Of a DNA stretch of 64,000 nucleotides, positions 1 to 8,257 are shown piece after piece (the first letter of the stretch is position 1; every line of letters begins with the position of its first letter). The stretch is taken from positions 2,654,001 through 2,718,000 of the forward strand of contig NZ_CP087135.1 in NCBI RefSeq assembly GCF_020911945.1, read 5' to 3'. The position numbers and the translations under genes are program-made. Source of the DNA: Flavobacterium galactosidilyticum. Its GTDB lineage: Bacteria; Bacteroidota; Bacteroidia; Flavobacteriales; Flavobacteriaceae. The notes below the pieces were generated by a model. That model saw nothing but the letters and a program-made list of their open reading frames with translations, was not told the DNA's origin and ran no database searches.

Positions 1-476
1 TAATCTAACATTGTAGACCAGATTTTTAACTTTTTTTCAAAACACATTGTATTGGCAGGACTTGTAGAAGGCATCACATAATACGTGATGCCTTTTATTT
101 GCCCAAATTTTTTGAAAAAGTATTTATGACTTTCTTTACCGTTGAAAACAATTTTAGTTATTCCTGAAAATTTTTCAAACAGCATTTCAAAATCATTTTC
201 TTTATGATTTTTGATATGTGCATCCAGGCTTCCTTTTCTTTCGCAATTTTCTAAGACATCCCATAATCCTATTTTATTGTTTTGGAGAAACGCTATCTTT
301 TGTTCAAAAACTTCTAAAACTGGTAAATTATTGAAAAGAGTGTAGATTATTTTCCAAAAATGATTTCTAGGATGCGCATAATATTCCTGCTTTTCCAGAG
401 AAGCTATTCCGGGCATCGTTCCTAAAATCAAAATTTCAGTTGTAGTATTTATAAAAGGAGGAAAGGATTGTATCAT
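1..476 (-). CDS. DNA-deoxyinosine/uracil-type DNA glycosylase (UDG superfamily), runs to window edge
   Basis: Base-excision repair glycosylase, probably of the hypoxanthine/uracil group. Read leftwards from the ATG at 474-476, the frame is open to the window edge (158 codons). That is close to the family's usual length, so at most a few codons or only the stop are missing; the last two visible bases would fit a TAA or TAG stop. Visible motifs are LILGTMPG at residues 16-23 (the first active-site motif), AHPRNHFW at 34-41 and MPSTSPANT at 135-143 (the second active-site motif near the C-terminus). The start lies one base beyond the recQ stop, so the two genes are probably co-transcribed with recQ upstream. 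The substrate preference (hypoxanthine or uracil) is inferred from the family, not from the sequence. Confidence 0.8.
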   Translation of the reverse strand, partial: MIQSFPPFINTTTEILILGTMPGIASLEKQEYYAHPRNHFWKIIYTLFNNLPVLEVFEQKIAFLQNNKIGLWDVLENCERKGSLDAHIKNHKENDFEMLFEKFSGITKIVFNGKESHKYFFKKFGQIKGITYYVMPSTSPANTMCFEKKLKIWSTMLD

Positions 477-477
477 T

Positions 478-2589
478 TTAAGTTGTAATACTTTCTTTTT
501 CAAGAATGGCTAATGCTAATCTGATTTTCCCATAGTCCATTTGTTCTTCAAAATGATCAAAATAGGGTTTTAAAGCTACTGGTGATTCCAATTTTGTTTT
601 GGCATCAGCTATTAATCGCACTTCTTCATTAGTCACAAACGGCTTTAAATCAATAGAAAATCCGTCAAGATATAATTTAGCTAAGTGTGACATTATTGTG
701 CTTAATCCTAAATTTCTTTTTTCGGCAATTGCTTCAACAGATAATCCACTTTGGTATAGTTCTAATGTTTCTTTATAAGTACTGCCTTCTTTCTTTTTTC
801 TAACTGGTTTTGTTTTCTGAAAATCGATAATAGCTTTAATGAATGCGTCTCCATATTTTTCTAGCTTTGCTTTTCCAACTCCGTCAATGGCTAATAACTC
901 CTGATCGCTCATAGGTCGTTCGGTTTCCATTTGGCGTAAAGCTGCATCACTAAAGATTACATAAGCTGGAACTTCTTCTTCTTTTGAAATTTCATAGCGT
1001 AATTTTCGTAAGGTTTCAAAAAGTGAATTAGCAACTGATTTTGATTTTTTCTCTTTGACTTCTAGTTTATCGATGTTGGTTTTCTGAACAGTTGTCAATT
1101 GTACTTTCTCCCCTTCAAACAATACTTTTTTGGCGAAAGCTGTCAATCTAATTTTATTTTGCTGATGAAAAGCGATCTCGCAATAGCCTAAATTAATTAG
1201 TTGTATTAAATATTGATTCCAGTCATACCAAGAAAAATCAGCGCCAACACCATATGTCTTTAGATTTTGATATTCCTTTTCAAAAATATAAGCATTTTTA
1301 GAGCCACGTAAAAAGTCAACAATTACTGGTAGTGGTTCCGTTTCTTTTAAACGTATAATTGCCGAAAGCGCCATTTGCGCAATTACAGTTCCATCAAAAA
1401 ATAGCGGTGGATTTTTACACACATCACAATTCCCACAATTCTCAGTAACGAGTTCGCCAAAATAAGAAAGTAATATTTTACGTCTGCAACTTAATGCGTC
1501 AGTATATTGTTTCATGCGTTCTAATTTTGCCAATTGTACTTCGGCGTTCAAACCTCGTGAAGCAAATTTTTGAAGCTGAAGCATATCGCCGTAGCTTTCG
1601 AATAGAACCGTTTCAGAAGGTAATCCGTCACGGCCCGCACGACCAATTTCCTGATAATACCCTTCTATATTCTTGGGTAAGTTATAATGAATAACCCAAC
1701 GCACGTTCGATTTATCAATTCCCATTCCAAAAGCAATTGTAGCGCAAACCACTTGGCAATCATCATTTATAAATTCATCTTGGGTTTTTGATCGAATTTT
1801 ATTGTCTAAACCTGCATGGTATGCTTTTGCGTTAACACCTACTTTTTGTAGTTTTTCAGCAAGTTCTTCAGTAGTTTTTCTACTTAAGCAATATACAATT
1901 CCTGATTCGTTTGGTTTTTCTTTTATAAAATCTATAATTTGTTTTACTCGATCTAAAGCAGGACGCACTTCTAAACTTAAATTTTTTCTATCAAAAGAAG
2001 CAACAAAAGTTTTAGGATTTATTAAGTTCAATTGATCGCTAATATCCTTACGTGTAGCCTTGTCAGCGGTGGCAGTTAAAGCTAAGATTGGGGTGTAAGG
2101 GAAGCGATTTTTAAGATAACCTAAGTTTGTATAGGCAGGTCGGAAATCATGTCCCCAAGCTGAAATACAATGAGCTTCATCGATTGCTATCAAGCTTACG
2201 GTCAAACTATTGAAAATATTGTCTAAAAAAGATAAGCTTTCAGGAGCAATGTAAACTAATTTTATGTAGTTCGATTGTAATCTTTCTATAAAAAATTGGC
2301 GTTCATTTTCCGTTTGACTGCTGTTTATAAAACAAGCTTCGATTCCATTTGCTTTTAGGCTGTCCACTTGATCTTTCATCAAAGCTATTAGTGGTGAAAT
2401 AACGATTGTAATTCCAGTAAAAAGTAAGGCAGGTAATTGAAAACATATTGATTTTCCTCCTCCGGTAGGCATAATTGCTAACGTATCTTGACCAGAAAGA
2501 ACGCAATTTATTATATCTTCTTGATTAGGTCTGAATTTTTCAAAACCAAAGTTTTCCTTTAAAGTGTCGTGTAAAATTTGAGTGGTCAT
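478..2589 (-). CDS. recQ: ATP-dependent DNA helicase RecQ
   Basis: 3'-5' superfamily 2 DNA helicase for recombination and replication-fork repair. Motif I is PTGGGKS at residues 41-47 and motif II is DEAH at 137-140, followed by the RecQ-specific CISAWGHDFRP loop. The helicase C domain carries YQEIGRAGRDG. A zinc-binding subdomain lies near residues 369-392 (a Cys before RRKIL, then CGNCDVC). An HRDC domain is at roughly 525-600 (SDQELLAIDGVGKAKLEKYG). The last ~100 residues form a helix-turn-helix module (GLSVEAIAEKRNLGLSTIM), as in many Bacteroidota RecQ proteins. At 703 residues it is full length for that form. The stop abuts the glycosylase start. Confidence 0.96.
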   Translation of the reverse strand: MTTQILHDTLKENFGFEKFRPNQEDIINCVLSGQDTLAIMPTGGGKSICFQLPALLFTGITIVISPLIALMKDQVDSLKANGIEACFINSSQTENERQFFIERLQSNYIKLVYIAPESLSFLDNIFNSLTVSLIAIDEAHCISAWGHDFRPAYTNLGYLKNRFPYTPILALTATADKATRKDISDQLNLINPKTFVASFDRKNLSLEVRPALDRVKQIIDFIKEKPNESGIVYCLSRKTTEELAEKLQKVGVNAKAYHAGLDNKIRSKTQDEFINDDCQVVCATIAFGMGIDKSNVRWVIHYNLPKNIEGYYQEIGRAGRDGLPSETVLFESYGDMLQLQKFASRGLNAEVQLAKLERMKQYTDALSCRRKILLSYFGELVTENCGNCDVCKNPPLFFDGTVIAQMALSAIIRLKETEPLPVIVDFLRGSKNAYIFEKEYQNLKTYGVGADFSWYDWNQYLIQLINLGYCEIAFHQQNKIRLTAFAKKVLFEGEKVQLTTVQKTNIDKLEVKEKKSKSVANSLFETLRKLRYEISKEEEVPAYVIFSDAALRQMETERPMSDQELLAIDGVGKAKLEKYGDAFIKAIIDFQKTKPVRKKKEGSTYKETLELYQSGLSVEAIAEKRNLGLSTIMSHLAKLYLDGFSIDLKPFVTNEEVRLIADAKTKLESPVALKPYFDHFEEQMDYGKIRLALAILEKESITT

Positions 2590-2616
2590 GATGGCGTATA
2601 TTTTAAACCTAAAGTA

Positions 2617-2647
2617 ATAAAAAAGGAACTCAATTAGAGTTCCTTTT
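2617..2647 (-). terminator. Rho-independent terminator after the acidic protein gene
   Basis: A perfect 11-bp stem, 2621-2631 paired with 2637-2647, with a 5-base loop. On the minus strand the second arm runs into a T tract. It lies 28 bases past the stop of the gene at 2675-3067 and before recQ, so it separates the polyamine-side genes from recQ. Confidence 0.8.
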
Positions 2648-2674
2648 AAACATTATAGTTTAGATTTGGATAAA

Positions 2675-3067
2675 TTAATCCTCATCGTCTTGATCGTCGT
2701 CTTCGTCTGCAAAATCTTTTTCATCTGAATCTTCGTCATCTTCATCATCACCAGATTCTGGCTTATCAATAGCATCATCATCAATGTCGTCATCATCTAA
2801 ATCCAAACCTTTAATTGGTGCAATAACTTCGTCAATTAACAGTTCATCATCTTCATCATAGTTTTCAATTCTATCAGAAAGCTTAGTACTTACTTTTACT
2901 AAATAAATAGTGTCTTCAGTACGTACTTCAACTGCTTCAATCAGTTCATTTTTAGCATTTCTAAAACTAATGATATTAGAATCATCATAACCGTCGGGAA
3001 ATTTTTCAACCAAAAGATTTAAAATTTCGTTTGTAAGTTTGGCGTAATCAACTATTACTCTTTTCAT
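2675..3067 (-). CDS. Conserved acidic hypothetical protein of Bacteroidota
   Basis: 130 residues. The first ~75 form a compact conserved part (MKRVIVDYAKLTNEIL, then VEVRTEDTIYLVKVSTKL). The last ~50 are almost entirely Asp and Glu, a disordered acidic tail. I recognise this as a short protein common in Flavobacteriia that is sometimes mislabelled as a DNA primase; no primase motif is visible. The acidic tail would suit a nucleic-acid mimic or a chaperone-like role, but that is speculation. It follows the deoxyhypusine-synthase-like gene by 7 bases, so the two probably share a transcript that ends at the hairpin at 2617-2647. Confidence 0.75.
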   Translation of the reverse strand: MKRVIVDYAKLTNEILNLLVEKFPDGYDDSNIISFRNAKNELIEAVEVRTEDTIYLVKVSTKLSDRIENYDEDDELLIDEVIAPIKGLDLDDDDIDDDAIDKPESGDDEDDEDSDEKDFADEDDDQDDED

Positions 3068-3074
3068 ATAAATG

Positions 3075-4049
3075 CTATAAATCTAATAAATAAGCGAAAA
3101 TTAAAGGTGCTACAATCGTAGCATCTGACTCGATGATAAACTTAGGAGTTGTGATGTCTAACTTACCCCATGTAATTTTTTCGTTTGGAACCGCACCTGA
3201 ATACGAACCATAACTAGTTGTAGAGTCTGAAATCTGACAGAAATAACTCCAAAAAGGAACATTTTCAACTTCTAAATCTTGATCTAACATTGGTACAACA
3301 CAAATAGGGAAATCACCAGCGATTCCACCACCAATCTGGAAGAAACCAATTCCTTTACCGCTACAGTTTTTAGGATACCAATCAGCTAACCACATCATGT
3401 ATTCAATTCCGCTTTTTGTTGTTGTTGGTTTGAATTCGCCTTTAATGCAATAAGAAGCGAAAATATTTCCCATTGTACTATCTTCCCATCCTGGAACTAC
3501 AATTGGTAGGTTTTTTTCGGCTGCGGCAACCATCCAAGAATCTTTAGCGTCAATTTCGTAATACTGCTCTAAAACTCCTGAATTAATCATTTGGTACATA
3601 AATTCATGTGGGAAATAACGTTCTCCTGATTTATCAGCTTTGTTCCAAATATCAAATAAATGTGATTGTAATCTTCTAAATGCTTCTTCTTCAGGAATAC
3701 AAGTATCAGTTACACGATTAAAGTGGTTGTCTAACAAATCTCTCTCTTCTTGAGGTGTTAAATCTCTATAATTTGGAATTCTCTTGTACGAATTGTGAGC
3801 AACTAAATTCATGATATCTTCTTCAAGATTAGCGCCAGTACATGAAATAATATGCACTTTATCTTGGCGTATCATCTCTGCTAATGATTTTCCAAGTTCA
3901 GCAGTACTCATCGCACCACCAAGCGTGATCATCATTTTACCATTATCTAATAAATGCTCTTCATATCCTTTTGCAGCATCTACTAAAGCAGCTGCATTAA
4001 AATGCAAATAATTCTTTTCAATAAACTGACTAATTGGTCCTTTGCTCAT
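3075..4049 (-). CDS. Deoxyhypusine synthase-like protein (probable homospermidine synthase)
   Basis: 324 residues of the deoxyhypusine synthase fold, an NAD-dependent aminobutyl-transfer enzyme. Bacteria lack the eIF5A substrate; bacterial members act on small polyamines, and homospermidine is known to be the main polyamine of flavobacteria, so homospermidine synthesis is the best guess. The catalytic lysine motif ITWGKLD is present near residue 298, close to the C-terminus, as is the nucleotide-binding glycine block FFQIGGGIAGDFP. It sits 101 bases downstream of the arginine decarboxylase gene on the same strand, which supports a polyamine role. Confidence 0.8.
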   Translation of the reverse strand: MSKGPISQFIEKNYLHFNAAALVDAAKGYEEHLLDNGKMMITLGGAMSTAELGKSLAEMIRQDKVHIISCTGANLEEDIMNLVAHNSYKRIPNYRDLTPQEERDLLDNHFNRVTDTCIPEEEAFRRLQSHLFDIWNKADKSGERYFPHEFMYQMINSGVLEQYYEIDAKDSWMVAAAEKNLPIVVPGWEDSTMGNIFASYCIKGEFKPTTTKSGIEYMMWLADWYPKNCSGKGIGFFQIGGGIAGDFPICVVPMLDQDLEVENVPFWSYFCQISDSTTSYGSYSGAVPNEKITWGKLDITTPKFIIESDATIVAPLIFAYLLDL

Positions 4050-4150
4050 TTTTATTTAATTTAAAATCTTGTAATTATGTAGTTGTAAAGTAGTTATTCA
4101 AATTTAATAAAATAAAATTGAATAGTTAAGTAATTAAAAAATGTTTGTTC

Positions 4151-5551
4151 TTATTTCTTTGCGTAGCCTAATATTTTTAAAACATCGTCAGCAGTTTGCG
4201 TTTCTGAGAAAACCTCGGTAGCTAAAATACCATTTTCATCTCTGTCAATTAAAATATGTTTGGGCTGTGGAATCAAACAGTGATGCAATCCACCGTATCC
4301 GCCTATTGTTTCTTGATATGCTCCCGTATTGAAAAAACCAATATATAAAGGTTTTTCTTTGTTGTATTTAGGTAAATAAATAGCGTTCATGTTTTGCTCT
4401 GAGTTGTAATAATCATCGCTATCACAAGTCATTCCACCTAATAAAACGCGTTCGTAAGTATCATTCCAGCGATTCACTGCTAGCATGATAAAACGTTTGT
4501 TTATTGCCCAAGTATCTGGTAAAGTAGTGATAAAAGAGGAATCAATCATGTTCCATTTCTCTCTATCATTTTGTTGTTTTTGATACAAAATCTGATAAAT
4601 TGCGCCACCGCTTTCTCCAACCGTGAAAGATCCAAATTCCGTAAAAATATTTGGAACATCTACTTCAGCTTCGTCGCAAGCAATTTTAATCTGATTGATA
4701 ATTTCATCAATCATGTATTGGTAATCAAAATCAAATGCAAGTGAGTTTTTGATAGGAAAACCACCACCAATGTTCAGTCCGTCTAATGATGGACATTCCT
4801 TTTTTAAAGCAACATATACTTTAATACATTTTACTAATTCGTTCCAGTAATATGAGGTATCATTGATTCCTGTATTAATAAAAAAGTGTAACATTTTAAG
4901 TTCCAAATTTTTATTGTCTTGAATTTGTTTTTTGTAAAAACTAACTATGTTTTTATATCCAATTCCTAATCTTGAGGTGTAAAACTCAAATTTAGGCTCC
5001 TCTTCAGCAGCAATTCGAATTCCAATTTTAAATTTCCCTTTGATTTCCGCTTGTAGCAAATCTAATTCCTCGTAGTTATCAATAATAGGAATAGTATTCT
5101 TGTGACCATTATTGATCAATCGAGCAATGTTTTCTACATATTGGTCTCTTTTAAAACCGTTACATATTACATAAGTACTTTTGTTGATTTTGCCATTCTC
5201 TAGCAAATTTTCAACAATATTAATGTCAAATGCAGAAGAGGTTTCAATATGAATATTATTTTTAAAAGCCTCATTCATAATATACTCAAAATGAGAACTT
5301 TTAGTACAATAGCAGTAATAGTATTTAGCTTCGTACTTGTTTTTTTCCATAGACTTACGAAACCAGCTTTTGGCTTTGTTAATGTTATTGGAAATTTGAG
5401 GTAAATAAGTAAACTTTAAGGGCGTACCATATTTTTCAACCAGCTTCATCAAATCGATATTGTGAAACTGAAGATTATCTTTGTTTAACTTGAACTCTTC
5501 TTGAGGGAAATAATAGGTTTGATTGATTAGATCAGAATATTTTGTATTCAT
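4151..5551 (-). CDS. speA: Arginine decarboxylase, short PLP fold-III form
   Basis: Decarboxylates arginine to agmatine, the first step of putrescine synthesis. At 466 residues it is much shorter than enterobacterial SpeA (about 630) but usual for Bacteroidota. The PLP lysine lies in YCYCTKSSHF near residue 83. The glycine-rich phosphate-binding block is LNIGGGFPIK near residue 260. The C-terminal barrel carries the CDSDDYYN motif, as in Orn/DAP/Arg decarboxylases. A consensus promoter and a 59-codon ORF lie in the 234 bases upstream. A diaminopimelate-decarboxylase-like specificity cannot be excluded by eye, but the deoxyhypusine-synthase-like neighbour favours polyamines. No agmatinase gene lies beside it. 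Confidence 0.82.
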   Translation of the reverse strand: MNTKYSDLINQTYYFPQEEFKLNKDNLQFHNIDLMKLVEKYGTPLKFTYLPQISNNINKAKSWFRKSMEKNKYEAKYYYCYCTKSSHFEYIMNEAFKNNIHIETSSAFDINIVENLLENGKINKSTYVICNGFKRDQYVENIARLINNGHKNTIPIIDNYEELDLLQAEIKGKFKIGIRIAAEEEPKFEFYTSRLGIGYKNIVSFYKKQIQDNKNLELKMLHFFINTGINDTSYYWNELVKCIKVYVALKKECPSLDGLNIGGGFPIKNSLAFDFDYQYMIDEIINQIKIACDEAEVDVPNIFTEFGSFTVGESGGAIYQILYQKQQNDREKWNMIDSSFITTLPDTWAINKRFIMLAVNRWNDTYERVLLGGMTCDSDDYYNSEQNMNAIYLPKYNKEKPLYIGFFNTGAYQETIGGYGGLHHCLIPQPKHILIDRDENGILATEVFSETQTADDVLKILGYAKK

Positions 5552-5605
5552 TAGATTTTATAAATTTTATAGATTAGAATATTTTAAAATAAATAAATCT
5601 AAAAT

Positions 5606-5785
5606 TCAAACTCGAATATTGGCATAAATAATCTGAAGTTTCTCGTGATCGCCTTTCAAATATTGAAAAATATCAAAACTGAAGTTTCCTTTAATCGAAT
5701 AAAAGCGCTTCAACATCCTCAGGAAAGACATGTTATTGCTGGTTTTACTAGAACTATAAATTGGCTTATTTTGACATTTTTTCAT
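5606..5785 (-). CDS. Small ORF in the speA leader (59 aa), possible uORF
   Basis: ATG at 5783-5785, stop at 5606-5608, ending 54 bases before the speA start. The product begins MKKCQNKPIYSSSK and ends KLQIIYANIRV. It is basic, rich in Phe, Tyr and Lys, with no signal peptide and no family I recognise. A near-perfect promoter (5791-5818) ends only five bases before the ATG, so the transcript would be leaderless or almost so. An internal Met at codon 19 is an alternative start with a normal leader. It may be a small protein in its own right or a translated leader controlling speA; sequence alone cannot decide. Confidence 0.45.
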   Translation of the reverse strand: MKKCQNKPIYSSSKTSNNMSFLRMLKRFYSIKGNFSFDIFQYLKGDHEKLQIIYANIRV

Positions 5786-5790
5786 TGGTG

Positions 5791-5818
5791 CAAATGTAAA
5801 AAAATATTAGAAACACAA
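5791..5818 (-). promoter_or_regulatory. Bacteroidota promoter for the small ORF/speA transcript
   Basis: On the minus strand a TTG (5816-5818) is followed by 17 bases and then TACATTTG (5791-5798), an exact match to TTG-N17-23-TAnnTTTG. It is the only promoter-like site between aroB and speA. Confidence 0.7.
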
Positions 5819-5842
5819 TGCGTACTTTTTATAAAAATAAAA

Positions 5843-6910
5843 TTAAGATTTATAATCTTGGAAGGCATTAAGAATTAATTCATTTTCAACGGATTGATTA
5901 ATTTTTATTTTCCCGATACCTTCTATCAATGCGAACTGTATCGTGCCGTATTCATTTTTTTTGTCATGAATTAGTAACTCCAATATCGGATCAATATCAT
6001 TTTCTTCAAAAAGTATGTCCTCGTAGATTGCTTTTAGGTTTGATTTTATTTGAAAATATTCTGGCTCACTTAGTAAATCCTTCTTAAATGAAATGTAACT
6101 CTCTAAAATCATTCCTACTGCAATCGCTTCTCCATGAAGTAAAGTGGTTTTATTATCATTTTCTAAAAAATAACTTTCTATGGCGTGTCCTAGAGTATGT
6201 CCGAAATTCAAAGATTTACGAATATTTTTTTCAGTAGGATCTTGTGTTACAATTTCATTCTTTATTTCTACAGAGCGGTAAATAAGCTGGTCGAAATCAG
6301 CAAAATCTATAGCTTTTAAATCTGAAAATTGTTCCCAATAGTCCTTATCATATATCAAACCGTGCTTCAGCATTTCAGCTAGACCGGAACGCATTTCGTT
6401 TTGAGGCACTGTTTCAAGGTATTGAGTGTCTATAAGTACCATTATTGGTGTGTTAATAACGCCAATTTGGTTTTTTAGGTTTCCTAAATCAACGCCGTTT
6501 TTACCACCTACAGAAGCATCAACCATTGATAGTAGAGTAGTAGGAATATGTATAAAATCAACACCCCGCTTAAATGTGGAAGCAACAAAACCGCCTAGAT
6601 CAGTAACGACTCCACCACCTAAATTAATAACAAGACTTTTTCTATCGGCACCAAGTTCTGTTAATACATTCCAGATTTGAACACAGGTTTCAATGTTTTT
6701 ATTGATTTCTCCATTTTCAAACTCAATTATTTCAACAGATAAATCGGTTTCTAAAAACGGCAAAAAATGAGGTAGACAAAACTCATTTGTATTGCTATCT
6801 ACTATAATAAATACATTCGAATATTTACTTTCTTTTACATGAAGGTTTAGTGCTTCGTATGCTTTTTCGTTAAAATGAATAGGGTAAGTATTGGCTTGGA
6901 TTGACTGCAT
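5843..6910 (-). CDS. aroB: 3-dehydroquinate synthase
   Basis: Second step of the shikimate pathway: NAD- and metal-dependent cyclisation of DAHP to 3-dehydroquinate in the cytosol. The NAD-binding region carries INLGGGVVTDLGGFVAS, followed by PTTLLSMVDASVGGKNG. The metal-binding motif NFGHTLGHAIE is present. I place the start at the ATG at 6908-6910 (MQSIQANTYPIHF, 355 residues). The frame is open for 29 more codons upstream, but that part is unlike the family and lies in the divergent promoter region shared with proline dehydrogenase. Confidence 0.95.
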   Translation of the reverse strand: MQSIQANTYPIHFNEKAYEALNLHVKESKYSNVFIIVDSNTNEFCLPHFLPFLETDLSVEIIEFENGEINKNIETCVQIWNVLTELGADRKSLVINLGGGVVTDLGGFVASTFKRGVDFIHIPTTLLSMVDASVGGKNGVDLGNLKNQIGVINTPIMVLIDTQYLETVPQNEMRSGLAEMLKHGLIYDKDYWEQFSDLKAIDFADFDQLIYRSVEIKNEIVTQDPTEKNIRKSLNFGHTLGHAIESYFLENDNKTTLLHGEAIAVGMILESYISFKKDLLSEPEYFQIKSNLKAIYEDILFEENDIDPILELLIHDKKNEYGTIQFALIEGIGKIKINQSVENELILNAFQDYKS

Positions 6911-6975
6911 TTCTTTTAATTTATTGTAATGGCAAAATAAGGTAATTTTTGCTGAATAATGTTTAAAACTCTCTT

Positions 6976-6983
6976 TATATTTG
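6976..6983 (+). promoter_or_regulatory. Minus-7 element for proline dehydrogenase
   Basis: TATATTTG, 19 bases before the ATG at 7003. The nearest TTG upstream (6949-6951) gives a 24-base spacer, one over the usual range. Confidence 0.5.
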
Positions 6984-7002
6984 TACAAAAATATCACAAA
7001 TA

Positions 7003-8172
7003 ATGGAAAAAATATTTAATAATACTGAAGTTGCATTTGCATTAAAAAGCGATACCGAACTGGATAGAGCTTATTTTCTTTTTAAAATGATTGATAATCA
7101 ACCTTTAGTACGAATAGGAACTGCGGTTACAAATTTTGCTTTAAAAGCTAATCTTCCAGTTGAAGGATTGATTCGCGCTACTGTTTTTGATCATTTTTGT
7201 GGAGGAGTGAATGAGGATGACTGTCTTTCTGTCGTTGATAAAATGTTTACTAAAGGTGTTTCGTCTGTTTTAGATTATTCTGTTGAAGGAAAAGAAGAAG
7301 AAAATCAGTTTGATGCGGCATTAGATATGACGCTAAAAACAATCGAATTTGCTAAAGAACGACTAGCAATCCCGTTTGCCGTTTTTAAACCAACTGGTTT
7401 TGGGCGTTTTGAATTATATGAAAAATTAGGAGAAAAGCAGATCTTGACTTCAGATGAACAATTGGAATGGAATAGAGTAGTGGCACGTTTTGATATCGTT
7501 TGTAGCGCAGCACACAAAAAAAATGTTGCCTTATTAATTGATGGTGAAGAAAGTTGGATGCAAGATGCGGCTGATGATTTGGTAACCGAAATGATGCGTA
7601 AATATAACAAGGAAAAAGCTATCGTTTTTAACACCCTACAACTGTATCGTTGGGATCGTTTGGATTATTTAAAAAAATTACACGAACAAGCTAAAAATGA
7701 TGGTTTTTATATAGGTATGAAATTAGTTCGCGGTGCTTATATGGAAAAAGAAATAGCTCGTGCTATAGAAAAAGGATATCCATCACCAATTTGTGATACT
7801 AAAGAAGATACTGATAAAAGTTATGATACAACTGTTCGCTACATGTCAGATCATTTAGATATGATGTCTATTTTTGCAGGAACTCATAATGAATTAAGTA
7901 CTTATAAGCTTATGGATATCATGAAGGAAAAAGGAATTAAAACCAATGATGACAGAATCTGGTTTGGTCAACTTTACGGAATGAGCGATAATATTAGCTA
8001 TAATTTAGCGGCTAATGGCTATAATGTGGCGAAGTATTTACCTTTTGGTCCTGTAAAAGATGTGATGCCGTATTTGATTCGTCGTGCAGAAGAAAACACT
8101 TCAGTTGCTGGACAAACAAGTCGTGAATTATCGATGATAAAAGCAGAGAGAAATAGAAGAAAAGGAAAATAG
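7003..8172 (+). CDS. Proline dehydrogenase (FAD-dependent)
   Basis: Oxidises proline to pyrroline-5-carboxylate and passes electrons to the quinone pool. This is a monofunctional enzyme of 389 residues, not a PutA fusion. Characteristic blocks are YIGMKLVRGAYMEKE near residue 240, IFAGTHNE, and FGQLYGMSDNISY with the C-terminal active-site helix PYLIRRAEENTS. Those two arginines normally bind the proline carboxylate. It is divergent from aroB and convergent with the ABC exporter, separated from the latter by a bidirectional terminator. It looks monocistronic, and the P5C dehydrogenase is not adjacent. Confidence 0.93.
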   Translation: MEKIFNNTEVAFALKSDTELDRAYFLFKMIDNQPLVRIGTAVTNFALKANLPVEGLIRATVFDHFCGGVNEDDCLSVVDKMFTKGVSSVLDYSVEGKEEENQFDAALDMTLKTIEFAKERLAIPFAVFKPTGFGRFELYEKLGEKQILTSDEQLEWNRVVARFDIVCSAAHKKNVALLIDGEESWMQDAADDLVTEMMRKYNKEKAIVFNTLQLYRWDRLDYLKKLHEQAKNDGFYIGMKLVRGAYMEKEIARAIEKGYPSPICDTKEDTDKSYDTTVRYMSDHLDMMSIFAGTHNELSTYKLMDIMKEKGIKTNDDRIWFGQLYGMSDNISYNLAANGYNVAKYLPFGPVKDVMPYLIRRAEENTSVAGQTSRELSMIKAERNRRKGK

Positions 8173-8198
8173 TGATCAGTTATCAGTCTTTTTAAGCT

Positions 8199-8239
8199 AT
8201 AAAAAACTCCATTCGATAAGCTGAATGGAGTTTTTTTTG
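8199..8239. terminator. Bidirectional terminator
   Basis: A 14-bp perfect stem, 8201-8214 with 8223-8236, and an 8-base loop. The A tract in the left arm and T tract in the right arm allow it to work both ways. It sits between the convergent proline dehydrogenase and ABC exporter genes. Confidence 0.85.
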
Positions 8240-8257
8240 TCAAATTAGTGCTGAGAT

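Noticed and set aside
5645..5878. Plus-strand 77-codon ORF between speA and aroB
   Set aside because: It overlaps the minus-strand small ORF and its promoter, runs into the aroB 3' end and has an unlikely composition. The minus-strand ORF fits the promoter better.
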